DNA of 28,839 bases. It comes from Ophiothrix spiculata. Its lineage: Eukaryota; Echinodermata; Ophiuroidea; Amphilepidida; Ophiotrichidae. A program made the translations under genes and the position numbers. How positions within the stretch are numbered: the stretch's first letter is position 1; every line of letters begins with the position of its first letter. Under the pieces are notes generated by a model, which saw only the letters and a list, made by a program, of their open reading frames with translations, did not search any database and was not told where the DNA came from. Location of the stretch: NCBI GenBank assembly GCA_000969725.1, contig JXSR01S011599.1; one strand, given 5' to 3'. Below, in pieces: positions 1 through 9,172 of the stretch.

Positions 1-1620
1 GTTATTGGATGTTCGATTGCAAAGTTACATCCAAATTGGTAAAAGGCATCAGGCTGATTCAAAAAACTATAGTTCTGAGAAAATCAAGTTTAAAGTTTCT
101 GTACTGGTAAAACTTGAATGGAGAAAGGATTTTTATCTTGTTTTTTAACAAGTTAATCTTGATGTTGGAGCCTGATTAATATGATAGAGTACACTTCAAA
201 GGTAACGTTTCTGACGAAATTAGAAATTCGACCTTGGGTGTGATTTTTGACTTTGCTCAGCTTTAATGGCCCGTATCTCGTAATTTACTATGCCGGTATT
301 AAGGTACCTTTCGATATGATGGGTCACAAATTACCCGAGCACATATTCATGGTGTAATATGAATGTCCAGCCTTCCATTAGACATCAATTAGACATTGGT
401 AATGTCAGATCATGTTTTAACAATCATCCTCCCTCTTCGAGACATCTCCTCAGCACATTACATTGTCACACCACCTGGCCAAAGAATTATCACTTATCAT
501 TACTTAGAGAAAGAAGAAAGTTATTAACAGAGTCTATGTCACCAGACCAGGCACCAGACCTAAAAATCATGCCACTAGACCAAGAACCTAACCTTTAATA
601 GCTGTTTTAGAGGTAATCCCTATCATATATAACCAATTAATTGTTAATTTCTTGACCATTAAAGCATCCTCGTTTGAGTTGTGCATTGAAAAGTACTTAT
701 TTCCTTCCGAGGAGACCAGGTTAAGAGCGAAGAGATAATTGATTGAAGAATCTCCTGTGTTTTGGTGGTCAGTGTAAAGTGTGGAAATAATGAATAAAAT
801 GAGACACCTTTAAGAGCATCGTGAAATAAGTAGGTTACTGTTGATACGGGTCATGGTGGTGTGATTTAGAAAACAGACTTCAAAGTACACATGAAGGTTC
901 AAAGACAACTTTAAATTTGAACGTAAATATTGATTCCCCCAGTCTTTAAAAGCATTTAACTTCAACTAGGGTTTAAAGGTTGTGTCGTCATAATTCGATG
1001 CAAATGGGACTTCACGTGTGAAGTAGATCTACTTCCATTTTGGTCAATTGCAAATATATTACAACGTTTTATTATGATCTTTAAAATAAGTACAACTTTT
1101 CTTTTAAATGCTTTCTGTAAAATGTCATTTTAACATTTATTAATAGCCGAAACAAGAACGCAATGTCCGTAAGGCAGTACTTCTAGGGGGTCAGTATTAC
1201 AACACATTTGGAATGAAATTAATTGAAAATATGTTCAATGCATCATGAAAGTTTAAGCTTGACAGCAATTCCAAGTAAACAAATCATTTGATAGTAATTA
1301 TTTTAGACATTTGAATAAAAAAATGCGCAAGTTGTGTCCGAGTGATAGCCAAATATTTACAGAAATATACAAATTATTGATGATTTGGAAGCCAATTAAT
1401 TTAACAAAAGTTATAAATGTATCCTGTTTTCATTAGTGATGTTCATTTGGTTCCCAATTAATATCATAAACGTTAAAGGTCATACAAAAATGAATTTCTT
1501 CATTTGACAGAAACCTGTGATAAATACGACATATATTGTATACATGTGTTTCGTTCAATATGTCCTTCGTCTTGGTATAGACGTTGCATGTAGTACCAAC
1601 ATTTCGACAAATCTATTGCG
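1..1620. other. AT-rich non-coding stretch, no gene seen
   Basis: Stops are dense in all six frames. The one open stretch, 359-598 (+), has no recognisable domain, no splice context and an ordinary composition, so it is not called. No repeat, tRNA-like sequence or convincing hairpin was recognised here. It is most likely intron or intergenic DNA. Confidence 0.6.
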
Positions 1621-1730
1621 TAAGGCATTTTTAAATTGAAATAGGGAAAATGTTTTTTCAAAACATTTCCCTATTTCAATTTTAACATTTTCCCTATTTC
1701 AATTTTAAAAATGTCTTAAGATAAGACATT
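1621..1730. repeat. Nested fold-back repeat
   Basis: The block at 1621-1652 is followed by two reverse-complement copies of its core, at about 1661-1683 and 1684-1718. Each carries the motif CCCTATTTCAATTTT, so the left arm can pair with either right arm. The outer pairing (left arm with 1686-1718) is about 32 bp with only one or two differences. A second small perfect hairpin (AATGTCTTA / TAAGACATT) overlaps the right end at 1710-1730. No coding capacity is seen. It looks like a very short fold-back element or the result of template switching during replication. No target-site duplication could be assigned. Confidence 0.75.
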
Positions 1731-1753
1731 TTTTGAGATATTCCTATGTTTAC

Positions 1754-1882
1754 TTGTAATTGTCTCCGATGGAGGGTGTTCTTAAACATCAAAACCCATT
1801 CTCCCTCATTCAAAAATGAATCAAATATGGTGGACTTTGTTGCTGTGTCAAACAGCAAAATTCCAGCTTTAAGAATAATCCT
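1754..1882 (-). CDS. Candidate internal exon, 43 codons, unknown family
   Basis: Read on the minus strand, a pyrimidine-containing tract ends in CGTCGTCAG immediately before base 1882, a plausible 3' splice site. GTAAAC follows base 1754, a plausible 5' splice site. The enclosed 129 bp are exactly 43 codons, open throughout, phase 0 at both ends. The peptide begins RIILKAGILLFDTATKST, continues with IFDSFLNEGEWVLMF and ends RRQLQ. It is more complex and less AT-biased than the surroundings. The open frame extends 20 codons past the donor into AT-rich sequence, as expected if translation normally stops at the splice site. I do not recognise the family. The EGEW segment faintly recalls beta-sandwich repeats such as laminin-G domains, but that is not evidence enough for a call. 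Neighbouring exons were not found. Confidence 0.35.
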
Positions 1883-1904
1883 CTGACGACGCAGCAGAAG
1901 CAAA

Positions 1905-4019
1905 GTAACAATAAAGAAATATTGAACGTATGTTCATCTCTTCCAGTCTGGATCCTCCTTTGTCATCTATGTTAGGTCATAACTTGATATAAACCAGGTT
2001 ATATGCGTAGAGGTCGTGGCCTAACAAGGTTAAATATTTTATCAAACTTGTGACATCAGAACCAATATCATACAAAGATACCTTTAGGAATATTCATCAA
2101 ACCATTATCAACCATTGGCTAAAGATTCACGAAATCAATTTAGTTGCGTGATCTAAGGAGGATCTCAATTGCAAAAGCGGATCTTCACTTTATCTCTTGA
2201 AAAGTGTAGGCTCACTCAGTTGATCATAGAAAATCCCCTTGCTTTAAGGATTGTACCACGATGTGTTATAATAACAAACGCATTTTTTATTTGAAAGAAA
2301 ATAACACTTACCTTTTCCCCTTGTTTCTTCGAGTTAAATATCTTGAGTGAATTCCTATGTTGTATCAGAATGTAGATGCACTGATACTTAAGTTATCCCA
2401 TAAAACACAAAAGGTGTTAAGCGTATTCAATGCACAAGCTTTCTAAGTGGAAGTTACAAATGAAATATACGGAAAGGAAGAAGAAAAAAGTTGGCAATGA
2501 GTGTTCTACCTAAAACTTGAAAACGCCCATATTCGAACAAACCGGAAATTGCAATGATGGTTTGTATGTTGAAGTGGCCGTACGCCACAATATGATGAGA
2601 CCAACACGCGTCGATGATGTAAACACAATATCATGGTCAATTCGAGACAACACCCATTTAAATGAAAGGCAGGCACGCAAACTAGTAGTGAAAGATTGCT
2701 GGCTTGGCAACTATACAATTAGTGATGGTTTAAAATAACTTTGTTAACAAATGTGATGCAGTTGTTTGAGTTGGGAAGTCAAATTCCGTAGATATCTGAA
2801 CTATTTAACCAAAGATCTTTGATTTAACAATGGTGATTTATAGACAGTCACAATGCACTTGACCTGAAAATGTATCTTTTGTTATCAAAACATAGTTACA
2901 ATCTTAACATAACATAAAAGCATGTTAACATTGACATTAATCTTCGTTAATGTTGAGGTCTGGCCAATTTAATAGAAGGCAAAATGCTCTTCCATAAAAT
3001 CCATAGGATTTGGGGTTGGCAGGCCTTACTTAAAGAATAATCTTTTCCGAATCCTAACCTGAATCTAAACATTTTGACTCTATAATGGAGAAGCTATCTG
3101 AATACCTGGTTCTTAATGATATAATATGATTGTTAAACAAGATTCTTCGAATTGCTTCCATTGACTAGAAAAAATGTATTTAAAGAGGTTGCATGTTAAA
3201 ACACAATTTTAATTTAGCAAACACTTCCGTTAGTTAAAACAAGCAAACGAGGTCCACCCAGAAGGAAGCTTCTAATCACCGAAGCTTAAACGGGCTTTAG
3301 TAGAAATCTCCACGCGTACTGTCCTAAACCAAGTCCCCAATGTCACAACAGATCCGTAGACATGTTAAGGTATTAAGTTAAATCTTTGGTTAAATAGGTA
3401 GATGTAGTAGAATAAGATAAAAGACTTTCAGAAATCTCTTGATACCACTTTGTGGATTGGTTTGTAAGCTTTAAGCAGCATTATTGATGCTCAGATCTTA
3501 AGTCATTGGCCAATGATGAAATCTGTTTTATAGATGTCAAAATGAAGCAAGTTCACTTGAGGTGAAGTTCATTTTTGTTACTGAACGTAGAATTTGAGTT
3601 TTAAATAGCAACATAAGTTATTCAGCAGTTTTAGTTTTTAAAAGATACTCCCTATTCTAATGTGATACTTCTAAATTCTATTGTACATTGGTTGTTTTAA
3701 GACAAATACGTTATAAATGGGAATTTGACTTCAAGGAATTTTTCGGCAAGCAGATTTATTTCTACATTATATGATTTTAATATTTTTGAGTACTATGTCA
3801 AAGTAATTGAAACTTGCACATCGCAGCCAAATGCTAAAGGAGTACATCACATAAAAACGACAAGACTCAATAAAATGATAGTTTAACTTACCATATGATA
3901 CATCAAGTGTCAAGGAATAGTTATAAATACTATAACCAAAGGGTAAAAACGCTTAAAAAACACATCATCTATATTAATTGTACATCAGCACTGTGCAGTT
4001 GCAGCAATAACTTAAAGAC
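1905..4019. other. Non-coding stretch with one unassigned open frame and a distant inverted pair
   Basis: A 200-bp patch at 2517-2738 is less AT-rich and is open in one plus frame and two minus frames. The plus frame gives a mixed peptide (for example GLYVEVAVRHNMMRPTRVDD). No AG acceptor lies near its left edge and the simultaneous openness of several frames argues for composition rather than coding. A 16-bp motif CTATTTAACCAAAGAT at 2801-2816 recurs inverted at 3382-3397, possibly the termini of an old element of about 600 bp, without a visible target duplication. Nothing else stands out. Confidence 0.5.
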
Positions 4020-4128
4020 ACCGACAAACACACCCCTGCCTCCACTCAGGGCTACCCACTCTACATACACCGTCCCCGTCTTCCCCACACACAATTCACA
4101 CACACCCCACCACCCCTACACACCCATC
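4020..4128 (+). repeat. C/A-rich low-complexity tract
   Basis: About 110 bp on the plus strand consist mainly of CA, CCA and CAC runs (CACACACCCCACCACCCC and similar), with a strong strand asymmetry. The tract produces a proline/threonine-rich open frame at 3895-4227, which I regard as a compositional artefact. It behaves like a degenerate CA microsatellite. Confidence 0.7.
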
Positions 4129-5026
4129 ATATTGACTACAACTGAATATAAGATTGATTTCTCACAAATATTTATTCTAATTCCTGAAACATCTATGGCA
4201 GAAACATATCACCAAATGATACAATGACATTGTTGGACGAAAGAAAATTGTCGATTATTCTTGGCAAATTTGAACATGCAACTATTGTATTGCCTGATCA
4301 ATAATGGCATCAAGGTGTGATCCTTTTACCCGATGTCTTGAGATTTGTTTTTAAATTTCAAAATGTATTTTTCAATTTAATTTTTGTTTTTATTATCATC
4401 GAAGCATATTGACCCGAAAGTTAAAATACTAAGTTACTGGAAGATACTAGTATTAGTAAAATATTGTCTAATTATGTCACCGTATTAACTTCAATAGTGA
4501 GATATTTGAAATGAAAACGAAAACTTCTAAAATGAAAATGCCTGTACCAATATTACCATGAAATATACAATTATTTCTGAGTGATAATTTTACAACTGAA
4601 GAAGAAATCTTGGTTTTGTAGAAACAAATTTAACTATATTTAAACATATGCGGTATTTTAATAACAGATAATGTCATCTTTTTAAATTTGGGATTATTTC
4701 AGTTAATGAATTGTTTGGTTCCGAATCTGTTTGGGTCAATGAGCACGTAGTTCTCACAATTATGGATTTAACTTAATTTTTTTCTTTGCATTTCTCTTTT
4801 TGATATGGCAGATATGCTTGATTAAAATAAATCCACTGTACCGACCTGGTACGTCGATAATAGCTTTAAAATGATAATAATAAGCATTTTAAAACACTAA
4901 TATAAACCAATCCCCTTGTCAAGTTACTTTTATTTTCAACCATCAACATTTTTATTGTGTGCATTTGTTACCAATAATTGTAAATAATTATTCAGGAAAA
5001 AGAAACACAAATATTAAAATTATGTA
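4129..5026. other. Very AT-rich stretch, no gene or repeat recognised
   Basis: No open frame of note, no tRNA-like boxes and no repeated block were seen. It leads directly into the 133-bp tandem array. Confidence 0.6.
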
Positions 5027-5378
5027 ACAAATCCGTCGTTGACAATGGGCAACTGCGTCGTGCAGTATTTTCCCAATTCCATTTCGCGTTTTACGCATGC
5101 AACCACTCGTAAACGCTATTCTATAATAATTTCCTAAGCAAATATACACATATTAAAATGGTGTTCTTAAACAAATTGTCGTATTCAACTGCGTTGTGCA
5201 GAATCTTCATTTCATTGTGCGTTCTACGCATGCAACCACTCGTTAACGCTACTCTATAATAATTTCCTAAGCAAATATACACATATTAAAATGGTGTTCT
5301 TAAACAAATCGTCGTATTCAACTGCGGTGTGCAGAATCTTCATTTCATTGTGCGTTCTACGCATGTAACCACTCGTAA
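5027..5378 (+). repeat. 133-bp tandem repeat, about 2.6 copies
   Basis: The copies start near 5027, 5170 and 5303. The landmark ACGCATG occurs at 5093, 5226 and 5359, giving a period of exactly 133 bp. Copies 2 and 3 differ at only a few bases over the 76 bp they share, while copy 1 has a diverged first third with an insertion of about 10 bp. Each unit contains a small hairpin around GCGTTCTACGC (GCGTTTTACGC in copy 1), so the stem is kept while the loop differs. No coding frame runs through the array. It is a short minisatellite-type duplication; copy number is likely to vary between individuals. Confidence 0.9.
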
Positions 5379-5935
5379 ACGCTTATCCATTCACGCTTTT
5401 CATACAAATTATCCAATTGTCCTAAACATATAATATGTGTGCTTTGCTCCCGGTTTTGTTCAACACAATTTATTCCTTGACTTGTTGACATAAGCGTTGC
5501 ATATTTTCCGTAAATTTACACAACAATATGTACTTTCCAAACTTTTATGATTTCTTTTTTCAAAATAACACAATATTTGTTTATTAAAATATAAACAAAT
5601 CTGACCTTTGTGTAAGTGTACTTTTATGAATGACAGTTAACTAATTATCTAATAATGACGTTGCATGTTATTGCGAAAATTTTGTCGTTAAAACAACGAA
5701 GCATTAATTGATGATTCTCCTAAGCTAATTATTTCAACCTGTAGACAGATCACAATCATTACATAAACACGCTATTCTCATTTATATAATATAGCTATAA
5801 ACAAAAAGTGAGTATTTAATCAGCAAATATAGAAATTTATTTTGTTTGCACTCACTAAATAAAACTGTAATAGGTGACATTTTATTGAATAAAACTGGTC
5901 AAAGATTCCAAATATTCGGAAAGTGTCTTGGGTCT
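5379..5935. other. AT-rich spacer
   Basis: No gene is seen. A short inverted pair (TCGTT / AACGA) lies near 5686-5699. Nothing else was supported. Confidence 0.55.
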
Positions 5936-6392
5936 AAGTCAAAATTACTACTGCCATTAAAGGACCTTTGGAAGCACTCTTGAACTGCAACAACTTTCAA
6001 AATTATGAATTTAAATATAAATCTTACAAACAACACAAAATATGTCAATATTGGATGAGGAAAATATATTTAGATGTGATACAAAATTTCACTTAAACCA
6101 GGTCTAACTTTAAACCTGGTCTAATTGTTAACCTCTTTTGAACATACGGACCTAGACGTTTAAGAGTTGGACGAGGTTTAAAGAAAGACTGGGTTGAAGT
6201 CAAAATTACTAATGCCATAAAAGGACCTTTGGAAGCACTTTTGAACTGCAATAGCTTTAAAATATTGAAGATTCAACCAGAAGTTTTCCAACCACACAGA
6301 ATATAACGATATTGGTTGAAGAAAATATATTTAGCTACTGTGAAACAAAATTTAACATAAACCGGGTTTAACTTTAAACCTGGTCTAACTCT
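5936..6392 (+). repeat. Diverged 261-bp direct duplication with a conserved hairpin
   Basis: Copy A (about 5936-6128) and copy B (about 6197-6392) share GTCAAAATTACT at 5938 and 6199, then AAAGGACCTTTGGAAGCACT, GAACTGCAA and GAAAATATATTTAG in the same order. Each ends in a hairpin: ACCAGGT with ACCTGGT in copy A, and GGTTTAA-CT-TTAAACC in copy B. Identity is perhaps 75-80%, so this is older than the 133-bp array. No conserved reading frame was seen. It directly abuts the RARFL/GD repeat cluster and may be part of the same unstable region. Confidence 0.8.
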
Positions 6393-6439
6393 TAAAGCTA
6401 TTTTTTGCCCACGGGCTTATGCGTCTGTGTTTTGTGAGA

Positions 6440-6762
6440 AAGAGCTTCAAAACTGAAGTTGCCTCTTCCTTAGTCTCTTTGACACAGTGTCAACTCTTTT
6501 GACCTTGGAAATGTTGCGAAATTCTAGCACTTGAAACTATTTCTAAAGAAATACACAGTACTGTATTAGCTACCAAAACAGTAAATTTTAAAAAAAAGTT
6601 AATAAAAGTAATATATCAACATATATAAACTCCAAACCTATCTCCAGCAAGAAAACGTGCTCTTTTAGCGATCTCCCACCTTGCAGTCACTTTAGGAATT
6701 GAGAGATCATTTGACGAGAACAGAAAATTCGAATGCAATATTGCTGTTGCATTATTGTTGAA
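6440..6762 (-). repeat. RARFL/GD repeat, copy 1 (inverted)
   Basis: This is the only minus-strand member of a four-copy repeat. On the minus strand it starts with a frame reading NNNATAIL, passes through SSNDLSIPKVTARWEIA and ends its conserved core with KRARFLAGD. It then matches the non-coding 3' parts of copies 2 and 3 (for example GCTAGAATT, CAAGGTCAAAAG, and GACTAAGGAAGA near 6463-6475). Relative to copies 2-4 it lacks about 25 bp after the GD codons. The core stays open even though it is more diverged than copies 2 and 4. It could be an exon of a duplicated gene or part of a transposon; I do not recognise the peptide. Confidence 0.6.
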
Positions 6763-7183
6763 TATCTGAATAATACACAGATTTAATCCGCGTAATACCA
6801 TAAGCAATGTTTGTAACATTTTTTCGTCTACCGTATTTGGTATTCCTTTTAGTAAAATATTTTATACAAAATATAAAAAATAAAAATATATTAAGTACTT
6901 TTAAAACGACTGCTAACAGGTCTCTTTAGCTATTTCATTTTGGGACTTCAATATCATGAATAAAATTAACTTAATGATTAGTTAAAATGATTATTAATAT
7001 GCTTGATTGATCCATCTAAACGGCCACATTTGTATATCTTTATATCAAAATTTACGTTTGTTGACTCTATACGTAATTGCTGTTTCATATTATGTTAGGA
7101 AAAAATAACAAAAGTATTACCCTTATCAACAAATCCAACATACACTTTGTGTTGGCAATTACTGCATGTACAGCTGAATTTGA

Positions 7184-7512
7184 AGAGGTACCTTTCATCT
7201 CGTCAACGGATCTCTCAATTGCTGGGGTGACTACAAGGTGGAAGACTGCTAATAGAGCACGTTTCCTTACAGGGGATTTCGGTACTAAATACTGGGCTTA
7301 ATAGGTTGTAGTTTATGTTGATGTACTTTTTATTTTGAATAACACGGATTTGCTGTATGATACTGGTTGATACTGTGTGTTCTTAGAATAGTGTCTAGCA
7401 CTAGAATTCTGCAACGTTCTCAAGGTAAAAGGTGTTGACAGTGTCAGAGAGAATAAGGAAGATGTCATTTCAACAAAAAAATGTTGCCGAACTATTTCAA
7501 TTGTCAAAAACA
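7184..7512 (+). repeat. RARFL/GD repeat, copy 2
   Basis: The core at 7187-7285 encodes VPFISSTDLSIAGVTTRWKT followed by ANRARFLTGDFG, then a stop near 7300. It is about 95% identical to copy 4 over roughly 100 bp, and aligns with copy 3 through a non-coding 3' section to about 7512 (GAGAATAAGGAAGAT). The frame is closed soon after the core, as expected for either a terminal exon or a relic. With copy 1 it forms an inverted pair separated by about 420 bp, so a transcript across both could fold back. No known family is recognised. Confidence 0.65.
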
Positions 7513-7824
7513 GACAAACATTACTAATGACTTTAATTGCAATTGTATTTAAGTCCAAATTGTATATATGTGATCTCACAAAATAGAATATTTTAAATTT
7601 TAAAGGCTTATGTTGTTTAAGTATGCAGGAGTATTGTTTACGGTGCCGACGCTGCACATGTTTGTTTCGGCTCTATGGACGTTATGTTTGGAAACCAAAA
7701 TAAATACCTTTGAATTCAGGCTATGGAGTACAGTAATTTTAGTTTTACAATGTTGTGTGTTCCTTTTAAACTGTTAAATAAAAACATGTATACATAAAAT
7801 ACAGAACAATGGATCTCGAGAGTA
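7513..7824. other. Spacer between repeat copies 2 and 3
   Basis: No gene is seen. A polyadenylation-like AATAAA near 7700 sits in a slightly less AT-rich patch. The minus-strand open frame at 7313-7657 is antisense to the 3' part of repeat copy 2 and is not supported. Confidence 0.45.
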
Positions 7825-8330
7825 TCAATAACAATGCAGCAGATACCTTGCGTTGAATTCTTACTATACTGTATATCAGTTAAGCAAATTTAATGAGCAA
7901 CCTTTCGTCTGCTCGAGATGAATGTTTGCTCTATCTTAATTACCTCGTCAACAATAGTCAACGATCTCTCAAATTCTGAGGTGACTGGAAGATGGAATAC
8001 TTCTCGCAGAGCGTTGGGATTTCGGTACTAAATACTGGGCTTAAAAGTTTGGAGTTTATTATGATGATGTACTTTTTATTTTTAAAAACACGGATTTACT
8101 GTATTGATACTATAGTTGGTGCTGTGTGTTCATAGAAATAGTGTCTAGCACCAGGATTCTGCCACATTTTCAAGGTCAGAAGTGTTGAGCTTTTCAGAGA
8201 GAATAAGGAAGATATCATTTCAATATATGAAGCTGATTTTCATATTAGCTAAGACGCATGCTATATAGACATACTAGACATACTATATTTAGAGCCGCAC
8301 GAAAGACGATATGACAAACTATTTCATCTT
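7825..8330 (+). repeat. RARFL/GD repeat, copy 3 (decayed)
   Basis: An NNNA-type segment (AACAATGCAGCAG) at about 7829-7842 is separated by about 100 extra bases from the core at 7941-8035. The core has an internal duplication or insertion (CAACAATAGTCAAC) and loses the bases encoding RFLTG, so the frame is broken. The 3' section matches copy 2 closely from 8036 to 8223 (ACTTTTTATTT, GTGTCTAGCAC, GAGAATAAGGAAGATATC). A block of about 75 bp is inserted before a further matching stretch near 8312-8328. This copy can be read as a pseudogene-like version of copies 2 and 4. Confidence 0.6.
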
Positions 8331-8684
8331 AAAGATTGTTATTAATTGCTCCCTTGACGTTTTCCTATGATAATTAGAGATAACTTTTAGGAATTGAATT
8401 CTAACAAATTAGAATTCATTCAAAAATGGTCAATTTTCACAACCAAACACGCCAATATTTAGAAGTCTCATACATGTATTTCAATTTTGTGTAGTCACAT
8501 CATTGCTTTTTTATTATTTGTTGCAATGGCGTCTCCTGTCATGTGTCATTAAATGTTGATCATAATTTTTAGTGAATGTCAAAAGCGACAATTGCTTCCA
8601 CTAGTAATGTACTTTGAACTCGGTGCATTATTGCTTTCATGGTGATGAACACAAAATATTTAATTTTGGGTACTCCTCCACCAA
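8331..8684. other. Spacer between repeat copies 3 and 4
   Basis: Mostly unremarkable AT-rich DNA. Short stretches (TGTAGTCACATCATTGCTTTT and TAAATGTTGATCATAAT) resemble sequence beyond copy 4 near 9268 and 9340, suggesting that the duplicated unit extends past the core repeat. No gene is seen. Confidence 0.45.
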
Positions 8685-8895
8685 AAACACAAAATAACAA
8701 CGCAACTAACTTCCTTTCAAGCAAGGTACCTTTCATCTCGTCAACGGATCTCTCAATTGCTGGGGTGGCTACAATGTGGAAGACTGCTAATAGAGCACGT
8801 TTCCTTACAGGGGATTTTGGTATACTAAATACTGGGCAAAATAGGTTGGAATTTTATGTTAATTTCCTTTTTTTATTTGAATACTTGAAGAACAC
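8685..8895 (+). repeat. RARFL/GD repeat, copy 4, cut by a SINE
   Basis: The frame reads NNNATNFLSSK, then VPFISSTDLSIAGVATMW and TANRARFLTGDFG. This keeps both the NNNAT segment seen in copy 1 and the core nearly identical to copy 2. Similarity to copy 2 continues through AATAGGTTG and TTTTTATTTGAA and stops at about 8895, where the SINE begins. Sequence after the SINE (AAAAGACCGTTTGACAAA at about 9207-9224) again resembles a downstream part of copy 3. The SINE therefore probably inserted into, and accompanied a deletion of, an existing repeat copy. Confidence 0.65.
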
Positions 8896-9172
8896 AGGGG
8901 AAACAGGTGGCGCAGCGGTACTTCCCTCGCCTTTCACCAATGTGCACACAGGACTGTCACGGGTTCGAACCCCGGTCTAAGCGCTGTATGTGCATCCGCA
9001 GGTTTTTTTCCAGCCGCTCAGGTTTTCCTCCTGCACTAAAACTGGCAAATAAATCTGACCATCTGACAGAGGACCCTCATGGAAAGCAGTGCTAGGCAAC
9101 TTATTTGGGTCTTGGTTCTGATATCAATAAAGCAGGTTTTCCTTTGCTATAAAAAACAAACTAACAAACAAA
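8896..9172 (+). mobile_element. tRNA-derived SINE
   Basis: The 5' part has Pol III promoter boxes in the right order and spacing: an A box TGGCGCAGCGGTA at 8908-8920 and a perfect B box GGTTCGAACCC at 8962-8972. A longer tRNA-unrelated body follows. The 3' end has a simple tail, AAAAAACAAACTAACAAAC, near 9151-9170. The length, about 275 bp, is normal for a SINE. It has no protein; movement would depend on a partner LINE. The body is GC-richer than its surroundings, consistent with insertion. Flanking AACAC strings near 8890 and 9170 may be a short target-site duplication, but this is uncertain. The overlapping open frames at 8639-8980 and 8907-9095 are not independent genes. Confidence 0.85.

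Noticed and set aside
359-598. Open frame of 79 codons on the plus strand
   Set aside because: No domain, no splice context and no compositional difference from the flanks.
2506-2738. Overlapping open frames on both strands
   Set aside because: Three frames are open at once and no acceptor is present; this looks like composition, although a lost exon cannot be excluded.
3895-4227. 110-codon proline/threonine-rich frame
   Set aside because: It is produced by the C/A-rich low-complexity tract.
7313-7657. 114-codon minus-strand frame
   Set aside because: Antisense to the 3' section of repeat copy 2 and not kept in copy 3.
8907-9095. Open frame in the SINE
   Set aside because: Lies wholly inside the tRNA-derived SINE, which has no coding function.
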